From Burkholderiales bacterium (GTDB lineage Bacteria; Pseudomonadota; Gammaproteobacteria; Burkholderiales; Usitatibacteraceae): a DNA stretch of 64,000 nucleotides. This document shows positions 44,115 to 53,683 of this stretch, piece after piece; the stretch's first letter is position 1; every line of letters starts with the position of its first letter. The notes beneath the pieces were generated by a model. That model was not told the origin of the DNA. It was given only the letters and a program-made list of their open reading frames with translations, and ran no database searches. Position numbers and translations under genes: made by a program. The stretch lies in assembly GCA_025359985.1 (NCBI GenBank), contig JANYDB010000128.1, forward strand, positions 21,784-85,783. Reading direction: 5' to 3'.

Positions 44115-44768
44115 ATGAAAAAAATAACTAAAACCGATAAAAGTTATGATGCCGCGTGCCGCGAATGTCCGCGTCTGGCCAATTTCTTGGACGAAGTTAA
44201 GTGTAAGTGCCCCACTTATTTTTGCAAGCCCGTGCCGCCTTTTGGTGATGCCACGCCATCGTTGTTTATCGTTGGTTTGGCACCAGGCATGCACGGCGCC
44301 AACGCGACTGGGCGTCCGTTCACAGGTGATCATGCCGGCATTCTGCTGTACGAAACGCTGCACAAATTTGGTTATGCCACGCAACCCCGGTCAGTGAATG
44401 TGGATGACGGTTTAACGCTCATCGGTTGCCGAATTTCCAACGCCGTTAAATGTCTTCCGCCAGGCAATAAACCAACGCCGGATGAAATCAAAACCTGCAA
44501 TCATTTCTTAGCCCATGAACTCGCGACATTGCCTGCCGCCACACGCATCCTGGCGCTTGGCGGGATCGCGCACAACGCGGTATTGATGGCCTTCGGCTTA
44601 AAGGTTAGCGCCGCCAAATTTGGCCACGCAGCACGCCACCTGTTGGCCTCCGGTCACACGTTATACGATAGCTACCACTGCTCTCGCTACAATACTAATA
44701 CTAGACGGCTGACCGAGGCCACGTTTCATGCGGTGTTTGCGATGATTCAACAGGATTTTGAACCTTAA
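44115..44768 (+). CDS. Uracil-DNA glycosylase, family-5 (UDGb) like
   Basis: 217 aa. N-terminal cysteines (CRECPRL, CKCPTYFC) suit an iron-sulfur cluster. Motif GLAPGMHGANATGRPFTGD and the downstream CLPPGNKPTPDEI resemble UDGb-type enzymes, as does the end motif YHCSRYNTNTRRLT. Removes deaminated bases from DNA; substrate range cannot be told. Between efp and uvrC, so next to another repair gene. Confidence 0.85.
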   Translation: MKKITKTDKSYDAACRECPRLANFLDEVKCKCPTYFCKPVPPFGDATPSLFIVGLAPGMHGANATGRPFTGDHAGILLYETLHKFGYATQPRSVNVDDGLTLIGCRISNAVKCLPPGNKPTPDEIKTCNHFLAHELATLPAATRILALGGIAHNAVLMAFGLKVSAAKFGHAARHLLASGHTLYDSYHCSRYNTNTRRLTEATFHAVFAMIQQDFEP

Positions 44769-44842
44769 ACTCTATATTCTGGGCGGGTTAACAAGCATTT
44801 TTGCTCAAAACCCCGCTTCAGTCCTTGAGTTTCACTATTTCT

Positions 44843-46858
44843 ATGACTATGTTTGATCCTAAACCCATTCTGAGCCAACTGCCTAATCTGCCCGGTGTCT
44901 ATCGCATGAAAAGTGCGACGGGCGAGGTGATTTATGTGGGTAAGGCGCGGGATTTAAAAAAACGTGTTTCATCGTATTTCATAAAGCAGCATGTGAGCCC
45001 GCGCACCACGCATATGGTGTCGCAAATCCAGGATATCGAAACCACTATTACCCGCAGCGAATCTGAAGCGTTGCTGCTGGAAAATAATCTGATCAAGTCA
45101 CTCGCACCGAAATACAACGTGCTGTTTCGCGATGATAAAAGCTACCCCTACATTATGGTGACGGCGCGCGAGTTTCCGCAGATCCGGTTTTACCGCGGCA
45201 ATCATGTGAAGCCACATCGTTATTTTGGGCCGTTCCCTTCAGCCTGGGCAGTGCGCGATACGATCAACCATTTGCAAAAAATGTTCAAGCTGCGTACCTG
45301 CGACGACACTGTATACGCACATCGCTCGCGGCCTTGTCTGCTGCACCAAATCCAGCGCTGCTCGGCACCTTGTGTGGGCCTGATTTCCAAAGAAAACTAT
45401 GCGCGTGATATCGATAACGCCGGGCTTTTTTTGCAGGGTAAAGAAAACGAGGTGCTCGAACAATTGAATCAAAAAATGGAAGCTGCATCAGCGGAGCTTG
45501 ATTTTGAAGCGGCGGCAACTTATCGCGATCAGGTTCGTACTCTGCAGCGGATTCTGACTAAACAATTTGTTGAATCCGCCAGCGAACGCGATGTCGATAT
45601 TATCGCGGCGTTGGAGATCTCCGGGGTGTGGTGCGTAAATCTGGTGATGATTCGCGGCGGGCGACATTTGGGCGATAAAAGCTTGTTTCCATCGAATGCT
45701 CACCAAGCCGATTTAGAATCAGTCATCACCGCATTTATTGATCAAAACTATAGCAGCGAAAAACCGCCGTCACGCATTATTGTGGACGGCAGCTTTGACA
45801 CTGAAGACTGGGAAGCCTTTTTATCCGATGTGGCGGGCCGCCAGGTCAAGGTCGTGACGCGTCCACAAGGAGAAGCAAAATTGTGGATGTCGATGGCCAT
45901 GAAAAACGCGCAGTTTGCAATCGAACGTTTGCTGACTGATAAGGCCTCACAGGATAAAAAACTCGGCATGATGCGCGATGCGTTGGGCCTGCCCGATATT
46001 GAGCGCGTGGAATGCTTTGATATTAGTCACACCATGGGTGAAGCCACCGTAGCGTCCTGCGTGGTGTTTGATCGTGGCGCGATGCAGTCTTCAGAATATC
46101 GTCTCTACAATATTACCGGCATCACACCGGGTGATGACTATGCCGCCATGCGTGATGCATTAATGCGGCGCTATAAAAAAATGGCTGAAGCCGAGGAGTG
46201 CATTGAAGAAGCTTCAGGTAAGGGGGAAGGCAGAGGTGGAAGTGGAAGTGGAAGCGAAGGCGATGGCGATGGCAAAAATGAAAACAGCGATACTGCGTCT
46301 ACCGAAATGCTCAACCAGCAAGGCGCAAAATCTACCGCCAAAAGTCCGCCGCCGGGTAAGCCTGTCAAGCCCGCCAAGCCGGGAACACCTCGTCCCGATT
46401 TGATCCTGATTGATGGTGGTAAAGGTCAGCTTGCGATTGCTGAAGAAGTCATGATTGAACTCGGCATCACCGACATTCAACTCGTCGGTGTGGCCAAAGG
46501 TGAAGGTCGTAAAGCGGGTCTGGAAACTCTGATTTTTGGTGGCATGCCGGGTGGCACGGTTGATCGCCCAAGGCGTGAGCTGCATTTGCCGATGGATAAT
46601 CTGGGTTTTCATCTTATCCAGCAAATCCGTGATGAAGCGCATCGTTTTGCCATCACCGGCCACCGGGCGCGGCGCGCCAAGAAGCGCAACACCTCGCGGC
46701 TTGAAGATATTGCCGGGATCGGCCCTAAACGCCGCAAAGCGTTGCTAGCACAGTTTGGTGGATTGCAGGGTGTTCAGGCCGCCAGTGTTGACGACCTGAC
46801 AAAGGTTGACGGAATTAGCCGCGAGTTGGCTGAAACACTCTATAACGAACTACACTAG
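44843..46858 (+). CDS. uvrC: Excinuclease ABC subunit C
   Basis: Makes both incisions in nucleotide excision repair. 671 aa from ATG 44843; a second ATG two codons later is equally plausible. GIY-YIG domain LPGVYRMKSATGEVIYVGKA, Cys-rich and UVR middle (KMEAASAELDFEAAATYRDQ), RNase H-like endonuclease (CFDISHTMGEATVASCVVF; LILIDGGKGQL) and C-terminal helix-hairpin-helix (DIAGIGPKRRKALLAQFG) are all there. A Gly/Ser/Asp-rich linker of about 60 residues, built on GGAAGT/GGCGAT repeats, splits the nuclease domain. Confidence 0.96.
   Translation: MTMFDPKPILSQLPNLPGVYRMKSATGEVIYVGKARDLKKRVSSYFIKQHVSPRTTHMVSQIQDIETTITRSESEALLLENNLIKSLAPKYNVLFRDDKSYPYIMVTAREFPQIRFYRGNHVKPHRYFGPFPSAWAVRDTINHLQKMFKLRTCDDTVYAHRSRPCLLHQIQRCSAPCVGLISKENYARDIDNAGLFLQGKENEVLEQLNQKMEAASAELDFEAAATYRDQVRTLQRILTKQFVESASERDVDIIAALEISGVWCVNLVMIRGGRHLGDKSLFPSNAHQADLESVITAFIDQNYSSEKPPSRIIVDGSFDTEDWEAFLSDVAGRQVKVVTRPQGEAKLWMSMAMKNAQFAIERLLTDKASQDKKLGMMRDALGLPDIERVECFDISHTMGEATVASCVVFDRGAMQSSEYRLYNITGITPGDDYAAMRDALMRRYKKMAEAEECIEEASGKGEGRGGSGSGSEGDGDGKNENSDTASTEMLNQQGAKSTAKSPPPGKPVKPAKPGTPRPDLILIDGGKGQLAIAEEVMIELGITDIQLVGVAKGEGRKAGLETLIFGGMPGGTVDRPRRELHLPMDNLGFHLIQQIRDEAHRFAITGHRARRAKKRNTSRLEDIAGIGPKRRKALLAQFGGLQGVQAASVDDLTKVDGISRELAETLYNELH
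46235..46272. repeat. In-frame hexamer tract in uvrC linker
   Basis: GGTGGA-AGTGGA-AGTGGA-AGCGAA then GGCGAT-GGCGAT-GGC. Encodes a Gly/Ser/Asp low-complexity segment in the middle of the UvrC endonuclease region. Confidence 0.85.
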
Positions 46859-46862
46859 CAAC

Positions 46863-47453
46863 GTGTCCCAGAAAATCCCCATCAACATTCCTATTGTCCT
46901 GACGTGGTTACGCATCGCGGCCATCCCGTTGTTTGTGGCGATATTATATTTTCCTGAAGACTGGCTCACCGCTAAACAGGCCAATGTGGTGGCGACGGTT
47001 ATTTTTGTGGCGGCGGCCATTACCGATTGGCTGGATGGTTATCTGGCGCGAAAGTGGAATCAAAGTTCAGCATTCGGCGCTTTCCTGGATCCGGTTGCCG
47101 ATAAATTAATGGTGGCTGCAGCTTTGGTCGTGCTGGTGGAAATGGGTCGTACCGATGCGGTAGTGGCGCTCATTATTATCGGTCGCGAAATCACCATCTC
47201 AGCCTTGCGCGAATGGATGGCTCAGGTTGGAAAGTCTAAAAGTGTGGCCGTCTCGATGCTGGGCAAAATCAAAACGGTCTCACAACTGGTCGCTATCCCG
47301 TTCCTGCTTTACGACGATAAATTGTTTGGCATCCTCGATTGCCGCCTTACCGGTCGGCTCTTAATCTGGGTGGCTGCGGTGTTGACCGTGTGGTCCATGT
47401 TTTATTATTTGAAAGCAGCGTTCTACACCCGTCATCCGGACGATCCAGGCTAG
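46863..47453 (+). CDS. pgsA: CDP-diacylglycerol-glycerol-3-phosphate 3-phosphatidyltransferase
   Basis: Commits CDP-diacylglycerol to phosphatidylglycerol synthesis in the inner membrane. 196 aa from GTG 46863; the frame is open further upstream only inside uvrC. Begins INIPIVLTWLRIAAIPLFV and holds the CDP-alcohol transferase motif DWLDGYLARK ... GAFLDPVADKLM. About five transmembrane helices. Start 4 bp after uvrC, the usual uvrC-pgsA pairing. Confidence 0.96.
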   Translation: MSQKIPINIPIVLTWLRIAAIPLFVAILYFPEDWLTAKQANVVATVIFVAAAITDWLDGYLARKWNQSSAFGAFLDPVADKLMVAAALVVLVEMGRTDAVVALIIIGREITISALREWMAQVGKSKSVAVSMLGKIKTVSQLVAIPFLLYDDKLFGILDCRLTGRLLIWVAAVLTVWSMFYYLKAAFYTRHPDDPG

Positions 47454-47477
47454 CTCAGGTTTTCTTCAACGGCTCGT

Positions 47478-50400
47478 TTAGCTGGTTGTGCCGCGTCGTA
47501 CCAGCGTTTCAAATTCGGCGGCTGGCAAGGGCTTGCTGAATAAATAGCCCTGGTAGGCTTCGCAGCCTTGCTGTGACAGTAACGCGCGCTGCTCTTCGCT
47601 TTCTACGCCTTCGGCAACCACATCGATTTCTAGCGCGTGCGACAACGCAATAACGGCTGACACAATCGCTGCATCGTCGCGGTCAATCAAAATATCGGAG
47701 ACAAATGAGCGATCAATTTTCAGGGTGTCAATCTGAAACCGTTTCAGATGGGTGAGGCTCGAAAAGCCTGTGCCAAAATCATCAATCGCCACACGCACGC
47801 CGGTACGGCGTAGTGCGGTTAGAGTTCTGCCGACACCTTCCGGGTCGCGCAGAAGGCCGGTTTCGGTGATCTCAACTTCGACCGCACCGGGGTTGCATTG
47901 CGCGCGCGCAATACGCTCTGCAATCCGGTCGGCAAGATTGGTCGCGCGAAATTGTCCCGCCGATAAATTAACAGCCATCTGCAGATCCGCAAATGCGGCT
48001 TCACCCTGATGGGCCAAATCGTGCCACATTTTGAGTCGGGCAAATGCGTTATCTAATACCCAATTGCCTATGTCATGTACCAGACCGGTTTCTTCAGCGA
48101 GATGAATAAACTCACCTGGCAAAACCATTCCGCGTGTTGGATGATGCCATCGCAGCAACGCTTCTGCGCCGATAATCCGATTGGTTTTCATGTCAATCTT
48201 GGGTTGGTAATAAAGCTCCAATTCATTGCGACCCAAGGCTGCGCGTAACGCATTTTCCATGATGCGCATGGCGGTGCCGTGCTCCGCCAAATCTCGCGAA
48301 AAAACCTGATACCCGTTTTTGCCTAACTCTTTGGCCCGGTACATCGCCATATCAGCGTTCTTGAGCATCGCTTCAACATCATCTGCGTCATCGGGAAAAA
48401 TACTGATACCGATGGAGCCCGACACATAAATCTCATGGCTTTCAATCTGCACGGGCGCACGCAGCTCGATCAATAATTTGGCCGCAATTTTTTCTGCTGA
48501 ATGATGATCATCTAGCTGTTCGAGTACCACCATGAATTCATCGCCGGAGAGCCTGACCAACAAGTCGCTTTCCCGCACGATACGCGTCAACCTCGCGGCC
48601 ATTTCGCGCAGCAGCTCGTCGCCGACCCGATGACCCAGTGTATCGTTGACATCCTTGAACCGGTCTAAATCCACAAATAAAACACCGATTCGCTGGCCGC
48701 TGCGGCGCGCGCGCGCGATGGCTTGTCGCAGGCGTTCCTGCAGCATAGTGCGGTTTGGCAAACCAGTTAAACTATCGTGAGTTGCCTGATGCACCAGGCG
48801 CTCCTCGGCATGAATGCGCGCGGTTACATCCTGTGCCAGCGATAACACTGAAACAATGTTGCCCGTTTCGTCGCATAAATTGGAGTTGTACCATTCACAC
48901 CAAATGATTCTGCCGTCTTTCCGATAATTGCGGTTCAAACTGGTCGCTCTCTGTGTGGTCTGAAACTTCAGGCGTTCAATGGTGAATTTGACTTGTTCCA
49001 GATCAGTTTCAGCCACAAACCGCCAATCATCAAAATGCTTACCGATCAGTTCAGACTCTTGCCAACCAAACACATTTTCGGCTTGTTTAGACCAACGACG
49101 AACGCGGAAATCAGGATCCCATTCAATCACGGCGAGCGGGGTATTTTCAAAATGCGATGACAACATCCAATTCGCCCGTCGAAGCTCCAGTTCAGTGCGC
49201 TTTAATTCATCGACATCCGTGGATGTCGAATAAAACCCAATAACATTTCCGGCCAGATCACGTCGTGGGGTGTAGCGAAGAATCACCCATCGCTGGATGC
49301 CATCTGCCTGCATCATCAGTTGTTCCAGAGATAATGTTTCGCCTGCCAAAACCTTGTTCAGCAGTGGCCTAATTTCATTAAACTGCGTCTCGCCATATAT
49401 TTCGGCAATGGGAATATCAATTAACTGTTCCCGGGTTTTACCCAAGACATCTTCAAGACGTTTGTTGACGAGCCGATATTTAAAAGAGCTATCAACATAC
49501 GACATGGGATGTGGAAAACTGTCCATGGCGGAACGCAGTTCTGTTTCATTTCTTTTAAGTGCATCCTGAATGGCTTTGGCATCATTAATATCCACGCCAA
49601 TAACGTAAATCCCCTGGACTACACCATCGGCAGAAAAATCAGGCACGGTGCGAATACGTATCCAGCGGTCATCGCCACGCGCATGTTTCACCAGACGCTC
49701 ATAAACGACGGTTTCTCCGTTAAAAGCGCGTTCTACGTAGGGTGCCGCAAATTGCGCAGCAGGTATACCCAATACCTCGGCAGAAGTTTTGCCAACAATG
49801 TCTTCCCGCCGCTTGCCCTGCAAATCGAGGAAAGTATTATTGACAAACTTGTAGCGCCGGTCAGTATCCAGATAGACAATTGCTTCTGGAATATTGTCTG
49901 TAAAAAGCCGTAGTTGTCGCTGCTGCTGTTCAAGGTGCTGCCGTAGCATTACATCTTCATGAATATCCACCAGAACGCTGTACACTCCTGCTACCTTGCC
50001 ATCATCTTGAATGTCAGGAATCAGATGAGCGCGAATCCAGCGTTTGCCACGCTTCGGAAACTCGCTGAGCCGCTCATAGGTCTGGGTTTGGCCCGCAAAA
50101 GCTTTGGCCAGATGAGGGTTAACGATGGCCATAACATCGTGTGAAAATATTTCGTCAACATGACGTCCGGCGATGAGTTCTTCGCTTAATCCTGTCCATT
50201 CCGTGCCGGTTCGGTTGTAAAAACGGAAGCGTTTATCTGCATCAATATAGGCCAGCGGCATACCGATATTGTTGGTAATCATTTTTAGCTGTCGCTCGCG
50301 CTCAATCAGTTCTGTTCTCTGCAAATATTCATGCTCGGCATCGGCTACAACAATATAAAGTCCAACGACTTTTTCGTCGGCATCGCGGTTTGGGAAAATA

Positions 50401-51506
50401 TTGACGCGAATATGTCCGGGTTCACGACCAGGGAATTTGGCCAGGCGCTCGTAGGTAACGGCAGTGCCTGTCAATGCCTGCTCAAGGTAGGCTTTGACTT
50501 CTGCAAACTGTGCTGCACCGATAACGTCCTGCCAGTGACGACCCAAAATATATTCTTCGCTAAAACCAAACCAGTCGCATGCAACCTGGTTTACATATTG
50601 GTAGACCAGGTTACAATCAACCCGCATAAGCGGCATGCCAATATTGTCGGCAAATGCACGAAGCTCCCGCCGTTTATTGATCAGCATACTGCGGAGTTGG
50701 TAATCCTCTTCCACATCACGTGCCAGCAGAAACAGACCTGTGATTTCGCCGTTCACTTGACGGTCAGGAAAGAACGAGACCTGTGTATGTCGAGGCTCGC
50801 CCTTGCGTGTTTTGGAAAGCGTTTCAACAACGAAGGTTTCGCCCGCTAAAACCCGCTCGGCGAGGGGCAAATAAAACTCGGCCGCCGCTGCATTGAATGC
50901 ATCAGTAATTTTTCGATTCAATATCTCGCTCTCGGTACGACCTATCCAGTCCCAAAATGGCTTATTGGCAAATCGCACCACAAGCTCAGTATTGAGATAC
51001 ACAATCGGCAGGCCCGCACCATCGGTGAGCTGTTTTAATAAACGATTCCGATCGACGGTCTCGGCCTCCAACTCCATAACCCGTTCAGCATTGCTGATTA
51101 CTACCAATACACCGAATAACGAGCCATCCAGCAAGCGTTGCGGAAAATAATTAACTTCTACCCAACGACTTTCGGAATGCGGGTCGGTTAATTGCTGATT
51201 AAATTTTGCAGTCTTGCCCAGTTCGAGTGCGGCCACCAAATGGGTTCGTACAGCCGCATACTCCGCCGCACTCATGGCGTCCGCAATGTTTAATCCTGCG
51301 AGCGAACGAGTTGGCTGCCCAGGCAACGCCATGTAGGCCTGATTAGCAAACGCATAGCGCCGATCAGGCGTGATGAAGCAGGCAGGCATACCAAGGGCTG
51401 TAAGGCCTGGTATAAGCGCCGCAATAGCGTCTGACCATAACGGGTTGTTCGCGCTGACGGGGCACTGAAGCAGATGATCGGGGGTAGCGGATTGCAACAC
51501 TGGCAT
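47478..51506 (-). CDS. Seven-PAS GGDEF/EAL cyclic-di-GMP protein
   Basis: 1342 aa, no transmembrane segment. Seven PAS repeats of about 125 aa each occupy roughly residues 25-895. Repeats 3-6 are close to one another: each has a (D/T)NIGMPL or DNIPEA start, a YERL strand and a GVY(S/V)V or GLYIV end. The GGDEF domain follows at about 910-1070. It has a variant active loop RLSGDEF but keeps the inhibitory RxxD site (RESD) five residues before it. The EAL domain at about 1085-1335 is intact: GAEALLRWHHP, EVEITETGLL, IDDFGTGFSSL, KIDRSFVSDI, VAEGVES. Phosphodiesterase activity is likely; cyclase activity is uncertain. Stand-alone gene. Confidence 0.93.
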   Translation of the reverse strand: MPVLQSATPDHLLQCPVSANNPLWSDAIAALIPGLTALGMPACFITPDRRYAFANQAYMALPGQPTRSLAGLNIADAMSAAEYAAVRTHLVAALELGKTAKFNQQLTDPHSESRWVEVNYFPQRLLDGSLFGVLVVISNAERVMELEAETVDRNRLLKQLTDGAGLPIVYLNTELVVRFANKPFWDWIGRTESEILNRKITDAFNAAAAEFYLPLAERVLAGETFVVETLSKTRKGEPRHTQVSFFPDRQVNGEITGLFLLARDVEEDYQLRSMLINKRRELRAFADNIGMPLMRVDCNLVYQYVNQVACDWFGFSEEYILGRHWQDVIGAAQFAEVKAYLEQALTGTAVTYERLAKFPGREPGHIRVNIFPNRDADEKVVGLYIVVADAEHEYLQRTELIERERQLKMITNNIGMPLAYIDADKRFRFYNRTGTEWTGLSEELIAGRHVDEIFSHDVMAIVNPHLAKAFAGQTQTYERLSEFPKRGKRWIRAHLIPDIQDDGKVAGVYSVLVDIHEDVMLRQHLEQQQRQLRLFTDNIPEAIVYLDTDRRYKFVNNTFLDLQGKRREDIVGKTSAEVLGIPAAQFAAPYVERAFNGETVVYERLVKHARGDDRWIRIRTVPDFSADGVVQGIYVIGVDINDAKAIQDALKRNETELRSAMDSFPHPMSYVDSSFKYRLVNKRLEDVLGKTREQLIDIPIAEIYGETQFNEIRPLLNKVLAGETLSLEQLMMQADGIQRWVILRYTPRRDLAGNVIGFYSTSTDVDELKRTELELRRANWMLSSHFENTPLAVIEWDPDFRVRRWSKQAENVFGWQESELIGKHFDDWRFVAETDLEQVKFTIERLKFQTTQRATSLNRNYRKDGRIIWCEWYNSNLCDETGNIVSVLSLAQDVTARIHAEERLVHQATHDSLTGLPNRTMLQERLRQAIARARRSGQRIGVLFVDLDRFKDVNDTLGHRVGDELLREMAARLTRIVRESDLLVRLSGDEFMVVLEQLDDHHSAEKIAAKLLIELRAPVQIESHEIYVSGSIGISIFPDDADDVEAMLKNADMAMYRAKELGKNGYQVFSRDLAEHGTAMRIMENALRAALGRNELELYYQPKIDMKTNRIIGAEALLRWHHPTRGMVLPGEFIHLAEETGLVHDIGNWVLDNAFARLKMWHDLAHQGEAAFADLQMAVNLSAGQFRATNLADRIAERIARAQCNPGAVEVEITETGLLRDPEGVGRTLTALRRTGVRVAIDDFGTGFSSLTHLKRFQIDTLKIDRSFVSDILIDRDDAAIVSAVIALSHALEIDVVAEGVESEEQRALLSQQGCEAYQGYLFSKPLPAAEFETLVRRGTTS

Positions 51507-51659
51507 GTTCCGGAAGCGAATTTAGAATATCCGCTCAGTATAAATTTTCAGGCAATGATTGTATCGCAAACGGTCTCGACTGCTGTGATATGTGAGGCGT
51601 CTGGCTATCGCTCCGGCCCACTTGTTGATGGACCATCGAAATGAATTCTGCATGAGGTT

Positions 51660-51687
51660 TTGACCTGAGCCTTTTTTTGTATATAAT
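51660..51687 (+). promoter_or_regulatory. Sigma-70 promoter of the tRNA block
   Basis: TTGACC (51660-51665), 16-base spacer, consensus TATAAT (51682-51687), 17 bases before tRNA-Gly. About as strong a match to the housekeeping consensus as any in the window. Confidence 0.8.
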
Positions 51688-51704
51688 ACTGTCAAATATC
51701 AAAT

Positions 51705-51780
51705 GCGGGAGTAGCTCAGTTGGTAGAGCGCAACCTTGCCAAGGTTGAGGTCGAGAGTTCGAGACTCTTCTCCCGCTCCA
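51705..51780 (+). tRNA. tRNA-Gly(GCC)
   Basis: 76 bases including encoded CCA. Acceptor stem GCGGGAG/CTCCCGC, D-arm with AGCTCAGTTGGTAGAGC, anticodon loop TTGCCAA with GCC at 51738-51740, T-arm GTTCGAGAC. Confidence 0.97.
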
Positions 51781-51906
51781 AATTAAAGGGAAATCGTGGT
51801 TTATGATGAATGCGCATCGCATCTTCATGTGAACAACGGTTTCCCTGTTTCATTTTAGTCATAGTAATCAGTAAGTTGTAAATGCAGTTAGTAAATAAGT
51901 GCCGCA

Positions 51907-51980
51907 GGCGCGATAGCAAAGCGGTTATGCACCGGATTGCAAATCCGTGTAGGTCGGTTCGACTCCGGCTCGCGCCTCCA
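51907..51980 (+). tRNA. tRNA-Cys(GCA)
   Basis: 74 bases including CCA. Acceptor GGCGCGA/TCGCGCC, anticodon loop TTGCAAA with GCA at 51939-51941, T-loop GGTTCGACTCC. Second gene of the Gly-Cys-Leu block. Confidence 0.97.
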
Positions 51981-51990
51981 AAAACAGCGA

Positions 51991-52015
51991 AAGCCACCCT
52001 AGCGGTGGTTTTTTT
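51991..52015 (+). terminator. Hairpin and T-tract after tRNA-Cys
   Basis: Stem CCACC/GGTGG extended by A-T and G-T pairs, loop CTAGC, followed by seven T. Suggests that Gly and Cys tRNAs form one transcript and tRNA-Leu can be made separately. Confidence 0.7.
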
Positions 52016-52084
52016 GTAGTATTTTGTAGGATTGTGAATTTATATCGTTCACGCAAAGTTTTAAACAACGTAAAATAATTGCAT

Positions 52085-52174
52085 GCCCGGGTGGTGAAAT
52101 AGGTAGACACAACGGACTTAAAATCCGTCGAGGCTAAACCCCTCGTACCGGTTCGATTCCGGTCCTGGGCACCA
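52085..52174 (+). tRNA. tRNA-Leu(UAA)
   Basis: 90 bases including CCA, with the long variable arm of class II tRNAs (CGAGGCTAAACCCCTCG). Anticodon TAA at 52119-52121, acceptor GCCCGGG/CCTGGGC. Confidence 0.96.
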
Positions 52175-52245
52175 AATAAACGCTCCACCATGTTTAATAA
52201 TTTTTTCAACAGCATGTATACCGTTTGCGAACCTAAGCTTTCAGA

Positions 52246-52467
52246 CTAGCTTTTTTTGTTCGAGAACAGGAGTAATGCACCGCCAATCAAGATCGCACCG
52301 ACGCCCGCCCAGACTGGCACGTTGACGGTCTCTTTCTCCTTGACGGACAACTCAATTGGCCCGAGCTTTAACTGTTGGGTATCTTTGGTGTAACTGAAGC
52401 CGCCATACATTAGCGCAAGAACGCCACCGATGATGAGAATAACTGCTGTAATTTTGACTGCATTCAT
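52246..52467 (-). CDS. Small two-helix membrane protein, DUF3185-like
   Basis: 73 aa with a transmembrane helix at each end (ITAVILIIGGVLALMYGGF and VWAGVGAILIGGALLLFS). Between them lies a polar segment LGPIELSVKEKETVNVP. This pattern matches the small DUF3185 family as I remember it. The function is unknown. Stand-alone gene. Confidence 0.75.
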   Translation of the reverse strand: MNAVKITAVILIIGGVLALMYGGFSYTKDTQQLKLGPIELSVKEKETVNVPVWAGVGAILIGGALLLFSNKKS

Positions 52468-52499
52468 TTTAGCTTTCGAGGTTGTGATGGGCGTTACTA

Positions 52500-53530
52500 A
52501 CTTTATTTAATATTCAAAATTTAGTGTACCCGGAACGCATGCGGGCAACAAGTTTAAAAACGCTGGCGGCATGAACTTGGCAATGTCATTAATTGGACGA
52601 AAATAGAGCCGCTTTGCGGGCAAAGATTTCATCTGTATGTTGCAGAATTGCCCAGAAAGCATTTCATCCAGATCGTTTATCGTTTCCGGTATTAAATCGG
52701 ATTGAACACAATATTTTGACAGTTGAAGCCATGATTGCTGAAGCTCGGATTTCCTCAGTGCGCGTGCGCGAGGCGATGCGTATGAATGATCAAATTAATG
52801 ACGACACAATGGCGGTACGTAAAAGAAAAAGGTAGTCCCAGCGCCAGAAAAGCTGAACCAAGATATCAGCATGTTGCGGTTCATCACGGCCGACCCGGTT
52901 GACGATGGTAATCGCACTTTGATTGGCGGTTTGCTTTATGACACGCAATCAATTCTTAGGGCGTATGGTGGTTCGTCGCGGTAGCAATATGCCATTGTTC
53001 AAAGACAACACGCTGCTCCAAACGCTAGCACCCAAGACGATCCGCAAGGATTCCTCGGTTGGATTTAGGTTTCCGGTTTAGCGGGTGGGCCGGGTTAAAT
53101 ACCGACTCAAAAATGATCTGCGTAAATATTGTGGGCGGGTTGAGTCGTATAGCATTTTTGTGGCCAATGAGCTCTTCGTTTTGCCATTTTCGCGGGCTCA
53201 ATCAAGAGCTGATGCGTCTTGCGCGGCGTTATTGGCTAAAGCGCAACAACAACGTTTGCCGCGCTCAAGTACGTGAATTGCCGATCGGCGTGATGTAAAC
53301 ACGCTGGAAGAAAAGATCGGCTTATCAAGATCGGCTATGAATGAAATCGGACAATTTCAAAATACACAACGTCCGCGGGTGCTTAATCCCTATGAGAATA
53401 ATTGCCCAACAGGCAGCTTTGTGTTGATTGATGATGCCTGTTATCACGCACTTGCAGCGGTGATGATTATTGGTCTACAGCGAAATAGCCTGTCGAAACC
53501 CGCTCAGCAGGCGTTTTTTTATTGGAACCT
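52500..53530. other. Gene-poor stretch with apparently decayed coding remnants
   Basis: About 1 kb between the DUF3185-like gene and tRNA-Leu(CAG). Only short frames are open. Coding-like phrases switch frame on the plus strand: ITADPVDDGNRTLIGGLL near 52890, GSNMPLFKDNTLLQTLAPK near 53000, VKYRLKNDLRKYCGRVE near 53095, NTLEEKIGLSRSAMNEIGQ near 53315. This suggests one or more genes broken by frameshifts. I do not recognise the parent protein. It abuts the 3' side of a tRNA gene, where integrated elements often sit. Confidence 0.4.
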
Positions 53531-53533
53531 ATT

Positions 53534-53620
53534 TGGTGCCCGGGAAAAGACTCGAACTTTCACACCATTACTGGCGCATGGACCTGAACCATGTGCGTCT
53601 ACCAATTCCGCCACCCGGGC
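53534..53620 (-). tRNA. tRNA-Leu(CAG)
   Basis: 87 bases with CCA on the minus strand. Acceptor GCCCGGG/CCCGGGC, D-arm GCGGAATTGGTAGACGC, anticodon loop TTCAGGT with CAG, long variable arm, T-loop GTTCGAGTC. Confidence 0.95.
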
Positions 53621-53683
53621 CAATCAGTTACATGAGAACTACATCTATCGAACACTCTCGCGTAAAATGAGCCGGAAATATAT

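Noticed and set aside
51716..52215. Minus-strand frames across the tRNA block
   Set aside because: They are read through tRNA-Gly, tRNA-Cys and tRNA-Leu and have no protein similarity.
52593..52835. 80-codon plus-strand frame
   Set aside because: TTG start, no ribosome binding site, no recognisable domain, and neighbouring frames are broken; treated as part of a decayed stretch.
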